Positions 57,146-64,000 of a stretch of 64,000 nt of DNA are shown one piece after another. A program made the translations under genes and the position numbers. Numbering within the stretch: position 1 is the first letter of the stretch; each line of letters begins with the position of its first letter. The stretch lies in assembly GCA_016715065.1 (NCBI GenBank), contig JADKBN010000017.1:1-64000 (forward strand). The letters run 5' to 3'. The DNA is from Fibrobacterota bacterium. GTDB lineage: Bacteria > Fibrobacterota > Fibrobacteria > UBA5070. The notes under the pieces were generated by a model, which was given only the letters and a program-made list of their open reading frames with translations, was not told the origin of the DNA and did not search any database.

Positions 57146-58315
57146 ATGAGCTCACAGCGAGAATCTCTTTTGGACCCGGTCGAAGCCTCCATCGAAGCCA
57201 TCCGGCTGGGAAAGATGTGCGTGGTGGTCGACGACGAAGACCGCGAAAACGAAGGCGATCTGGTGATCGCGGCAGATGCCTGCACCTCCCAGGCCATCAA
57301 TTTCATGGCCACCCATGGCCGCGGTCTGATCTGTTGCAGCCTCACGGAAGACCGCGTGAAAGCGTTGCAGATCCCGATGATGACCCGCCACAACACGGCG
57401 CCTTTGCAAACCGCCTTCACGGTTTCGGTGGAAGCCCGCCGGGGAACCTCCACCGGGATTTCCGCCGCCGATCGCTCGCAAACGGTGCTGACGTTGGTGG
57501 ATCCTGCCACCACCTGGGACGATCTGGTGGTGCCCGGACACATGTTCCCGCTGGTGGCCCGCGACGGCGGCGTGCTGGTGCGCTCGGGCCAGACAGAAGC
57601 CTCCGTGGACCTGTCCCGCATCGCAGGCCGCGCTCCGGCGGGCGTGATCTGCGAGATCATGGCCGACGACGGCTCCATGATGCGCCTGGCTGAACTTCGC
57701 ACCTATGCCGACCGCTTCGGCATGCCGATCTGCTCCACTGCGGATCTCATCGAATACCGTCGCCGCACCGAGGTGCTGGTGAAGATGGAATCGGAAGAAA
57801 CGGTGCATTGGGAGGGGCGCGACCTGAAGGTTTCCCGGTGGTGCGACGGCGTGCGCGGCTACCGCCACGTGGCCGTGGTGGCCGGGAGCCTGGGGCCCGA
57901 TGCGGTGGTGCCGGTCCGGGTCCAAGCCGAATCCAAAGGCGGATGGGGACTGGGTTCGGCGGTGAGCGAACTCATGCAGATCCATGCCGCGCTGGACCGC
58001 GTGAGCCAGTTGGGTGGAGTGTTCCTGCTGTTGCAGACCCTGCCCAGCCTGGGTGGAGCCGTTCCAGGTCTGCCTCCCATCGCGGTGGAGACGGAATCCG
58101 GCACGGTGATGCCCGACAACCAGACCTTCGGCATCGGCGCGCAGATTCTGTCACAGCTGGGCGTGCGCCGGCTGCGGCTTCTGACCAACCGCCCCCGCAA
58201 GATCACCGGGTTGCACGGCTACGGTCTTTCCGTGGAAGGATTCGAACCCTACACGGCCCAGGCCGCCGACGGCACCGGCGACTTCCTGGAACGGTTCCAG
58301 CAACTGCTCAAGTAG
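57146..58315 (+). CDS. ribB: RibBA protein: active DHBP synthase with degenerate GTP cyclohydrolase II half
   Basis: The N-terminal half (about 1-205) is 3,4-dihydroxy-2-butanone-4-phosphate synthase: VVDDEDRENEGDLVIAA, THGRGLICCSLTEDR, GTSTGISAADRSQT and VVPGHMFPLVARDGG, all complete. The C-terminal half keeps the end of the GTP cyclohydrolase II fold (FGIGAQILSQLGVRRLRLL, TNRPRKITGLHGYGL) but the zinc site S-L-R-C-D-C and the Q-E-G-R-G-I-G-L loop are missing; that stretch reads VQAESKGGWGLGSAVSEL and later GAVPGLPPIAVE. I infer RibB activity only. 389 residues; a separate cyclohydrolase II is expected elsewhere. ATG 57146 is chosen from the position of the RibB start. Confidence 0.9.
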   Translation: MSSQRESLLDPVEASIEAIRLGKMCVVVDDEDRENEGDLVIAADACTSQAINFMATHGRGLICCSLTEDRVKALQIPMMTRHNTAPLQTAFTVSVEARRGTSTGISAADRSQTVLTLVDPATTWDDLVVPGHMFPLVARDGGVLVRSGQTEASVDLSRIAGRAPAGVICEIMADDGSMMRLAELRTYADRFGMPICSTADLIEYRRRTEVLVKMESEETVHWEGRDLKVSRWCDGVRGYRHVAVVAGSLGPDAVVPVRVQAESKGGWGLGSAVSELMQIHAALDRVSQLGGVFLLLQTLPSLGGAVPGLPPIAVETESGTVMPDNQTFGIGAQILSQLGVRRLRLLTNRPRKITGLHGYGLSVEGFEPYTAQAADGTGDFLERFQQLLK

Positions 58316-58371
58316 GCGCAGCCGGACCTCGCGACGATCCTGTCCAACCTCGCATTTCCAAAAGGCGCTTC

Positions 58372-59214
58372 TTGGTACCCATCGGCAGATACAGCACGCT
58401 CAAGGTCGTTTCGATCACCGAATTCGGGGTGTACCTCGACGGCGAGGAGCACGGCAAGATCCTGCTTCCCGGCAATTCCACGCCGCGCGGCACCGAAATC
58501 GGCCACTCCATCGAGGTGTTCATCTACTTCGATTCGGAGGAGCGCATCATCGCCACCACCTCGCATCCGCGCGGGGAAGTGGGGGATTTCGTGCTGCTCA
58601 AATGCAACGCCACCAACGAGGTCGGCAGCTTCATGGATTGGGGCCTGGCCAAGGACCTGTTCGTTCCGTTTCGCGAGCAGAAGGTCCGCCTGATCGAAGG
58701 CGAATACTACGTGGTGCGCATCTACGAGGATCCGATCACAGACCGGTTGGTGGGATCCACCAAGCTCCACCAGTTCTACGACAAGACTCCCGCCGCTTTC
58801 GAGTACAACCAGAAGGTGAACCTGTTGATCCTGTACAGGATGGACCTGGGTTATGCTGCCCTGATCGACCAGCGCTACCAGGGAATCCTCTACAAGAACG
58901 AGGTGTTCCGCCCCTTGCGCCGCGGCGACCGCTGCGAGGGCTGGATCAAGAACATCCGCGACGACGGCAAGGTGGACCTGGCCTTGCAGCCGCAAGGCGT
59001 GAAGGCGATCGACACGGGCACCGAGCAGATCCTCGCCTACCTGGCCTCGCATGGCGGCAGCATGACCCTCACCGACGAAAGCTCCCCCGCCGACATCCAC
59101 GCGGCGTTGGGCATGAGCAAGAAGCAGTTCAAGAAGGCCCTCGGATCGCTTTTCCGGCAGGAGAAGATCTCGATGTCCTACGCCAAGGTCACCTTGCTGC
59201 CGCCCAAGCCGTGA
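58372..59214 (+). CDS. S1-domain RNA-binding protein of the CvfB type
   Basis: 280 residues starting at TTG 58372. Tandem S1-like beta-barrels, with YSTLKVVSITEFGVYLDGEEHGKILLPG and DFVLLKCNATNEVGSFMDWGLAKDLFVPFREQK, and later AALIDQRYQGILYKNEVFRPLRRGD, lead to a C-terminal winged helix (IHAALGMSKKQFKKALGSLFRQEKI). This is the YitL/CvfB layout. It probably binds RNA, function unspecified. The stop overlaps the GTG of the DTW gene, so both are coupled. Start is inferred; aaagg at 58360 is the nearest ribosome site. Confidence 0.88.
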   Translation: MVPIGRYSTLKVVSITEFGVYLDGEEHGKILLPGNSTPRGTEIGHSIEVFIYFDSEERIIATTSHPRGEVGDFVLLKCNATNEVGSFMDWGLAKDLFVPFREQKVRLIEGEYYVVRIYEDPITDRLVGSTKLHQFYDKTPAAFEYNQKVNLLILYRMDLGYAALIDQRYQGILYKNEVFRPLRRGDRCEGWIKNIRDDGKVDLALQPQGVKAIDTGTEQILAYLASHGGSMTLTDESSPADIHAALGMSKKQFKKALGSLFRQEKISMSYAKVTLLPPKP

Positions 59215-60053
59215 GCGCGTCTTCGCCTCGCATTCCGGTTCCTGGACAGGATCTGTCCGAAATCAAGTGGCGTCCGTTCTGCTACCGGTGTTGGCGCGCG
59301 AAGATCCTGTGCCTGTGCAACCACGTGCGGCCGGTGGAAAACCGTGTGGAGATCCTGTTTTTGCAGCACCCCAACGAGCGGACGATGCCCTTCAACACGG
59401 CGCGCCTGGCGCACCTGAGTCTGCCCAATTCGCGGCTGGTCCATGGGTTGCGATTCGACGGAACCAAGGTCGTTCAGGAACTCGTGACCCGCAAGGATCG
59501 CGTGGGCATCCTGTTTCCCTCCAGCGAGGCCAAGCAGCTGAGCGAAGCGCCACCGGACCTGGAGACCCTGGTGATCATCGACGGAACCTGGCGGGAAGCC
59601 CGCAAGATGATCTACCTCTCGCCCAGCCTGTTGGAATTTCCGCACTACGCCTTCGTGCCGGAAAAGCCCAGCAACTACCGCATCCGCAAGGAGCCCAAGG
59701 ACGAGTTCATCTCCACCATCGAAGCGACCGTGACCGCGCTGCGGGCCATCGACAAGGATCCGTCCAAGTACCAGGAACTGTTGGATCTGTTCGATCGCAT
59801 GGTGGATCGCCAAGTGGACTTCATGCGGATGAACAATCGTCCCGGCCGTCGCAAATGCCGCCGCGAAGACGCGTTCAACCTGGAGTTTTTGGAAGGGATC
59901 CTCTTCGGATGCCCACCAGCGGAGCGTTTGGAACGCCTGCGGGAGTTCACCGACGAACAGTTGTCGGGGATGGGGAACATCGCCCGCGAACTGTTCGGGA
60001 TCGAAGACATCCGGAGTTCCGCGCCGCTCAGATCCCCAGAATCGAGCGAGTGA
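59211..60053 (+). CDS. DTW-domain tRNA-uridine aminocarboxypropyltransferase
   Basis: 280 residues from GTG 59211, overlapping the CvfB-type stop. The N-terminal zinc cluster is FCYRCWRAKILCLCNHV; the catalytic D-G-T-W motif is in IIDGTWREARKM, the hallmark of DTW proteins that use SAM to add an aminocarboxypropyl group to uridine 47 or similar in tRNA. KPSNYRIRKEPKDEF is another family block. Its 3' end overlaps the NRAMP gene by 26 bp on the opposite strand. Confidence 0.92.
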   Translation: MSASSPRIPVPGQDLSEIKWRPFCYRCWRAKILCLCNHVRPVENRVEILFLQHPNERTMPFNTARLAHLSLPNSRLVHGLRFDGTKVVQELVTRKDRVGILFPSSEAKQLSEAPPDLETLVIIDGTWREARKMIYLSPSLLEFPHYAFVPEKPSNYRIRKEPKDEFISTIEATVTALRAIDKDPSKYQELLDLFDRMVDRQVDFMRMNNRPGRRKCRREDAFNLEFLEGILFGCPPAERLERLREFTDEQLSGMGNIARELFGIEDIRSSAPLRSPESSE

Positions 60054-61272
60054 CCAAGAACAGAGACAGGATCGCGAGGGTGCCGACAGTGGTCCAGCCG
60101 ATCACATTGGAGAAGCGCCCGTTCACATGGGCTCCCATGATCTCCTTGTCGTTGACCAGGAGCATCATGCACACCAGGATCACCGGAAGCAACAGGCCGT
60201 TGATCACCTGCGAAAACAACGAAATGCGGATGAGAGGGATGCCGGGAATCAACACGATCAGCACCCCCAGCACCAGGATCGAAGTGAACAGTCCGTAGAA
60301 CTGGGGGGCTTGGCGGATGGTCTTGTCGATGCCGGCCTCGAACCCGAAAGCTTCGCAGATGTAGAACGACGTGGTGACCGGAAGGATGGTGGCGGCGAAC
60401 ACCGAAGCCACGAACAGCCCCCCCGCGAACACGAACGATGCGGCCTCTCCGGCCAGCGGGGCCAGGGCCCGGGCGGCGTCCGATGCCTTTTCGATCTGGA
60501 TCCCGTGGGCGTGCAGGGTGGAGGCGCAGGCCACCATGATGAAGAACGCGACCACGACGGTCAGCAGGCACCCCACCACCACGTCCGCCAGGGTGAGCTT
60601 CCAGCTTTCCAGCTTCAGCCCTTTTTCGATCACCGACGACTGCATGTAGAACTGCATCCAAGGCGCGACGGTGGTTCCCACCAGTCCGATCACCATCGAG
60701 ATGTACGGCGTGTCGGCCTGGAGCTTGGGGTGGATGATCGCCTGCCCCACTTCTCCCCAGTCGGGGTGGGCCATGATCGCCGACACCACGTAGGTGAGCA
60801 GGAAGGCGGAGAAGATCAGGAAGATCCGCTCGGCCATCTTGTAGGTGCCCTTGACCACCAGAAACCACACCGCCACCGCGGTGAGCGGAACCGAGATGTA
60901 CTTGGAGATCCCGAAGATCTCCATGGACCCCGCCACGCCGGCGAATTCCGTCATGGTGTTGCCGATGTCCACGAAGAACATCCCGCTGAAGATCAGGAAG
61001 GTGAGCTTGACGCCCGCGTTTTCGCGGATCAGGTCGGCCAAGCCCTTGCCGGTGACGATCCCCATGCGGGCGTTCATCTCCTGGACCACCAAAAGCACAA
61101 GGAAGGCCGGCCCCAGGGTCCACAGCAGATGGTATCCATACCGCGCGCCAGCCACCGAATAGGTGGTGATCCCGCCCGCGTCGTTGTCGACGGATCCTGT
61201 CACGATGCCCGGCCCCAACACGGCCAGGAACGCGAGCAAGGTGGCCCACCACCCGGGCTTGCGGGCGCTCAT
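60028..61272 (-). CDS. Divergent NRAMP-family transporter, possible Mg2+ type
   Basis: 414 residues from ATG 61272 with about 11 hydrophobic segments. The TM1 motif D-P-G-N of manganese NRAMPs aligns with D31-A-G-G34 in SVDNDAGGITTYSVAGA; the TM6 motif M-P-H-N aligns with VAPWMQF. The metal-coordinating Asn, Met and His positions are thus replaced. GMFFVDIGNTMTEFAG and VTTSFYICEAFGFEAG are other blocks. The start overlaps the stop of a MgtE-N/CBS gene (ATGA). The pair suggests Mg2+ or another large ion rather than Mn2+, an inference. Confidence 0.88.
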   Translation of the reverse strand: MSARKPGWWATLLAFLAVLGPGIVTGSVDNDAGGITTYSVAGARYGYHLLWTLGPAFLVLLVVQEMNARMGIVTGKGLADLIRENAGVKLTFLIFSGMFFVDIGNTMTEFAGVAGSMEIFGISKYISVPLTAVAVWFLVVKGTYKMAERIFLIFSAFLLTYVVSAIMAHPDWGEVGQAIIHPKLQADTPYISMVIGLVGTTVAPWMQFYMQSSVIEKGLKLESWKLTLADVVVGCLLTVVVAFFIMVACASTLHAHGIQIEKASDAARALAPLAGEAASFVFAGGLFVASVFAATILPVTTSFYICEAFGFEAGIDKTIRQAPQFYGLFTSILVLGVLIVLIPGIPLIRISLFSQVINGLLLPVILVCMMLLVNDKEIMGAHVNGRFSNVIGWTTVGTLAILSLFLVTRSILGI

Positions 61273-62528
61273 CCGCGCAACCTCTTGCCGCCGGCCTTGA
61301 GAAGATCGTCCAGGACGTCGTCGATGGTCACCGCTCCCACCAGTTCGTCGTCGGCGTCCAGCACGGGCACCACCAGCGAGCGGTAACGCTCCAGGATTTC
61401 CACGACCTCGGAGATGGGGTCGTCGTCGCGGACCCACACGAGTCGTTCCATGCCCAGATCCCACAGCGGAGCGTTGGGTTCGGCCATCACCAGATCGGTG
61501 AGCGGAACCACCACGGAGAGACGGGATTTGTCATCCAGCCCGAACACGGCAAGCGCGTGCTTGGCCTCCGGACGGTCGCGGCGCAGGGCCTCGAGGGTTT
61601 CCCCGGCTGTGGCGGATGCCGACATCGAGACGTATTCCTTGGACATCAGCGATCCCACCTGGTTGCCACCGTACTCCAGAAGCTCGCGGACTTCCGCGGA
61701 CGCCTCGCCTTCCATCTCCTGCAGGATGTCTTCGGCCTGCTGGGCGGGAAGGTCGTCGATGATGTCGGCGACTTCGTCGGCATCCATCTGCTCCAACACA
61801 TCGGCGGCTTTCGCCACGCCCATGCGCGAAAGGATGCTGACCTGGGCATCCGGCTCCATCTCTTCGATCACTTCGGCGACGCTGTCCTCGCCCAATGCGT
61901 CCAGGATGGCCGCCTGGGTGGCCGCGTCGAGATCTTCGATGATGTCGGCCAGTTCCGAGGGGTGCAACGTTCTGAGGCGGTCGGCGCTGGAGGCCAAGCG
62001 CACCGCGCCCCCGCTGGCCGGAACGAACGCCTGCACTTCGCTCCAGGGGATGTAGCTGGGCAGGAGTTTTCCAGGAAACATCTTCCTGGCCAACAGCTCG
62101 GTCCCCAAGCGCCGCAGCAGCGCGGCGAAGCTGATGTCCACGGCGACCAGGAACAGGCCATCGCGCACATGGGCCAGACGCACGTCGTTGACCCGCACCA
62201 CTTTGGCGCCATCCAGATCCACGATCTGTCGATCGAGGATGTGTTTGCGGATCTGGATGAGGTCGTCGGTCCCGGACTGGAAGGGACTGCCCTCGGACGT
62301 GGAGCGCAATGTGTATTTGCCCGAGACGATTTTGTGAAGCTCGAGGTCTTCCCAAGGGATGCAATGGACTTCGCCGTGAAGCTTGACCGTGACGCAGAGA
62401 ACGCGCGGGGTTTCACCGGTGGTTGCCCACACTTCGCGAAGCTTGACCTTGGAGCTGTCAGGGAGCTCCAGCGGGGTTTCCAGGAGGTAGCTTAGGAAGT
62501 AGCTCCGGGTTCCGAACGTCGCGGCCAT
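61269..62528 (-). CDS. Free-standing MgtE N-domain/CBS protein
   Basis: 419 residues. The first 120 residues are beta-rich (PRC-barrel-like: GEVHCIPWEDLELHKIVSGKYTL). Then comes the MgtE_N superhelix, with LRTLHPSELADIIEDLDA, ILDALGEDSVAEVIEEMEP and ADVLEQMDADEVADIIDDLP repeats, and a C-terminal CBS pair with VGSLMSKEYVSMSASATAGETL and VGAVTIDDVLDDLLKAGG. The MgtE membrane domain is absent. In MgtE these parts form the Mg2+-sensing gate; here they would regulate the NRAMP transporter encoded next to it in trans. Confidence 0.9.
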   Translation of the reverse strand: MAATFGTRSYFLSYLLETPLELPDSSKVKLREVWATTGETPRVLCVTVKLHGEVHCIPWEDLELHKIVSGKYTLRSTSEGSPFQSGTDDLIQIRKHILDRQIVDLDGAKVVRVNDVRLAHVRDGLFLVAVDISFAALLRRLGTELLARKMFPGKLLPSYIPWSEVQAFVPASGGAVRLASSADRLRTLHPSELADIIEDLDAATQAAILDALGEDSVAEVIEEMEPDAQVSILSRMGVAKAADVLEQMDADEVADIIDDLPAQQAEDILQEMEGEASAEVRELLEYGGNQVGSLMSKEYVSMSASATAGETLEALRRDRPEAKHALAVFGLDDKSRLSVVVPLTDLVMAEPNAPLWDLGMERLVWVRDDDPISEVVEILERYRSLVVPVLDADDELVGAVTIDDVLDDLLKAGGKRLRG

Positions 62529-62652
62529 CTGGAACCCTCCATGATCATCGTCTCCCTAAAAGCCAAGCTTCGAACCGAACCCGCTTCGGGCCGAAGTCGG
62601 TGCAATGTAACCCCGCCGTGGGGATGGAGTCAACGAAGATTCGTGATCTGCA

Positions 62653-63873
62653 TCAGAAGGGAAACGATTTCCCGATGCTTGCCTGAACGCGCAAAAGCCG
62701 GATTCCCTGGGCTAGGTCCGCATCGCCGTAACGCATGGGAGTCGAATAGCTGGAAAACTCCAGCGGATCGAACATCGATTCCCCGCCCGTAGTGGTCTGA
62801 ACGGGCAGATAAAAACTGGTCAAGGACAATTCCGAGCGTACCAACAGGTGCCATCCAGGTTTGAAGGTCCAGCCGATTTCCGCGACCGCATCCCAGAATG
62901 GCTCGAAGGCGAATTTGTTGGAAGTGGCTTTTCCGCCGGAGGTGGCGGAAGTCGGATCCAACTGGCGCGAGGGCAATTCGAAGTTCGATTCCTTGCCGTC
63001 GGGTGTCCGGAGACGGCGCTGGATGGTCTGCTCGATCTCTCCCTCCAGCGGATAGTTCCAGGTTCCTCCGATGGCCAAGGTGAACCCGGATGTTCCTGTG
63101 AATCCGATCAGGAGCGAGGCTTGGACCGTCTGCAGGCTTAGGTTGCTTTTCCAGGAGCGCATTTCGTGGAAGGCGTCGGCGGAGCTGTCCCAGATGCATT
63201 GCGCTGAAAAGTCGTTGGATTGGACCCCGGATTCCACCGAGGTCCAAAGAGAGCGGGTCCACCACCGGGAGATCCGCACGGCGCCCCCAAGGCTGGTGTT
63301 GGCGGATGCCTCCTTGTCCCAAGCGGCGGAACTGGCGAGTTCCTCGCCCAGGAAGGGAATCGTCGCGCCTCCCCGGGCGGAGAGGGACAGCGACCAGCGC
63401 TTGCGGAACTCTCCGCTGTTGGCCAGCCGGTCGGCGATCAGCGGCACGAGGTCGGTGCTGGTCTCCTCCAGGTTCCCTGCGCCGGATTCTGTCACAGACA
63501 GGAGGATCTCTCCGGTCTGTACGTCGATCATCCGTGCACTCAATGCGAATTGGGTACCCACCCGCCCCAAGTCTCCCACGACGATGCGGTCGACCGAAAG
63601 CAGCTTGCCCAGTTCCACATCGCACTCGGACTTGTCGCATGCGCCGCTTTTCTGGAATCCCTGCTCGGCCAGGATCTTGTCCATCTGCGTGCGTTCCATG
63701 ACCCGAAACGCGCCCGAGCGGACCAGCTCCGAAGCCAAGTGCGAATTGATGGCCTCGACGGTCCCGGCCTCGATTCCGGGGGCTTTGAGGTTCATCACGG
63801 CCAGATACGGAAGCCTTTCCGGGGCCGCCGGGGCAAATCCAAGCAGGCAGAGAATGGTCGCCGAAAAAGACAT
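62653..63873 (-). CDS. CsgG-like exported protein
   Basis: 406 residues from ATG 63873, with a signal peptide (SFSATILCLLGFAPAAPE). The N-terminal half (about 20-160) resembles the CsgG fold: YLAVMNLKAPGIEAGTVEAINSHLASELV, RTQMDKILAEQGFQKSGAC and VGDLGRVGTQFALSARMIDVQTGEIL. No lipobox Cys is seen after the signal. The C-terminal half is beta-rich (GGTWNYPLEGEIEQTIQ, WHLLVRSELSLTSFYLP) and may form a barrel. Possibly an outer-membrane secretion or assembly component; the substrate is unknown. The upstream in-frame start at 63966 gives 31 extra residues without signal character. Confidence 0.78.
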   Translation of the reverse strand: MSFSATILCLLGFAPAAPERLPYLAVMNLKAPGIEAGTVEAINSHLASELVRSGAFRVMERTQMDKILAEQGFQKSGACDKSECDVELGKLLSVDRIVVGDLGRVGTQFALSARMIDVQTGEILLSVTESGAGNLEETSTDLVPLIADRLANSGEFRKRWSLSLSARGGATIPFLGEELASSAAWDKEASANTSLGGAVRISRWWTRSLWTSVESGVQSNDFSAQCIWDSSADAFHEMRSWKSNLSLQTVQASLLIGFTGTSGFTLAIGGTWNYPLEGEIEQTIQRRLRTPDGKESNFELPSRQLDPTSATSGGKATSNKFAFEPFWDAVAEIGWTFKPGWHLLVRSELSLTSFYLPVQTTTGGESMFDPLEFSSYSTPMRYGDADLAQGIRLLRVQASIGKSFPF

Positions 63874-64000
63874 GGATTCCAAGGAATGAATGGAATGGGA
63901 GTGGAAGGGCTTTCGGCAAAGATAGACCAGATCGGCGCGTGCGGGGGAGTGGTTGGTCGGCAGCAACGACTCGTATAGATTAATCGCCCACGTCGTGCAC
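63874..64000. other. Upstream region of the CsgG-like gene (window end)
   Basis: 127 bp at the window edge with no gene seen. A tagattaatcgcc stretch near 63976 is AT-rich and could hold the CsgG-like gene's promoter; no other feature is visible. Confidence 0.35.

Noticed and set aside
61557..62495. 312-codon plus-strand ORF opposite the MgtE-N gene
   Set aside because: Shadow of the repeated helical MgtE-N codons.

Overview
The window is a GC-rich bacterial chromosome segment with densely packed genes, many joined by ATGA/GTGA stop-start overlaps. A secreted giant carrying a fibro-slime domain, a GH10 xylanase, several large secreted proteins with C-terminal beta-sandwich tails, and an OmpA protein with thrombospondin-3 repeats point to a Gram-negative, polysaccharide-degrading member of the Fibrobacterota. 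That assignment is an inference from gene content, not from a marker gene.

Layout. 730-3913: homoserine dehydrogenase, a polyprenyl-phosphate sugar transferase and a small membrane protein. 3926-7200 (minus): MltG and a class A penicillin-binding protein, a peptidoglycan pair. 7285-13081 (plus): a coupled aromatic operon trpB-trpA-chorismate mutase-tyrA-aroA-like-nadK, in which the EPSP synthase homologue has lost its substrate-binding residues. 13151-17609: an unknown protein with a possible C-terminal winged helix, tRNA-Leu(GAG), secG, a thioredoxin-like protein and an MFS transporter. 17758-31964: secreted and envelope genes (fibro-slime giant, tRNA-Glu plus a tRNA fragment, a large secreted enzyme candidate, phosphodiester glycosidase-like lipoprotein, OmpA, GH10 xylanase, lipoprotein). 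32033-36475: leuS, and an XRE regulator divergent from a membrane protein. 36731-42192: secreted proteins and two copies of a hairpin-rich intergenic element. 42193-45599: TcdA, an M16 peptidase and a YqhD-like dehydrogenase.

45652-48199 holds an AT-rich two-gene island (MBOAT acyltransferase plus SGNH-like partner) flanked by a perfect 36-bp direct repeat made from the 3' end of the downstream minus-strand gene, with no recombinase inside. 48162-52543 is a minus-strand operon (prenyl synthase, rsgA, a putative surface protein, an SDR epimerase, a membrane protein) whose last gene is the insertion target. 52625-55760 pairs a LysM-FecR protein with a CHASE2 serine/threonine kinase. 55757-60053 holds trmFO, ribBA (with a degenerate cyclohydrolase half), an S1-type RNA-binding protein and a DTW tRNA-modification enzyme. 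60028-62528 pairs a divergent NRAMP transporter with a free-standing MgtE-N/CBS sensor, suggesting Mg2+-gated transport. The window ends with a CsgG-like lipoprotein-assembly relative.

The strongest candidates for something undescribed are: (1) the recombinase-less O-acylation island that rebuilds the 3' end of its target gene, and (2) the multi-hairpin element found directly after two unrelated genes, whose stems differ between copies by compensating changes. Supporting curiosities are two degenerate biosynthetic enzymes (AroA-like, RibA half), the NRAMP/MgtE-N pair, and three tandem CxxC repeats in the fibro-slime giant.
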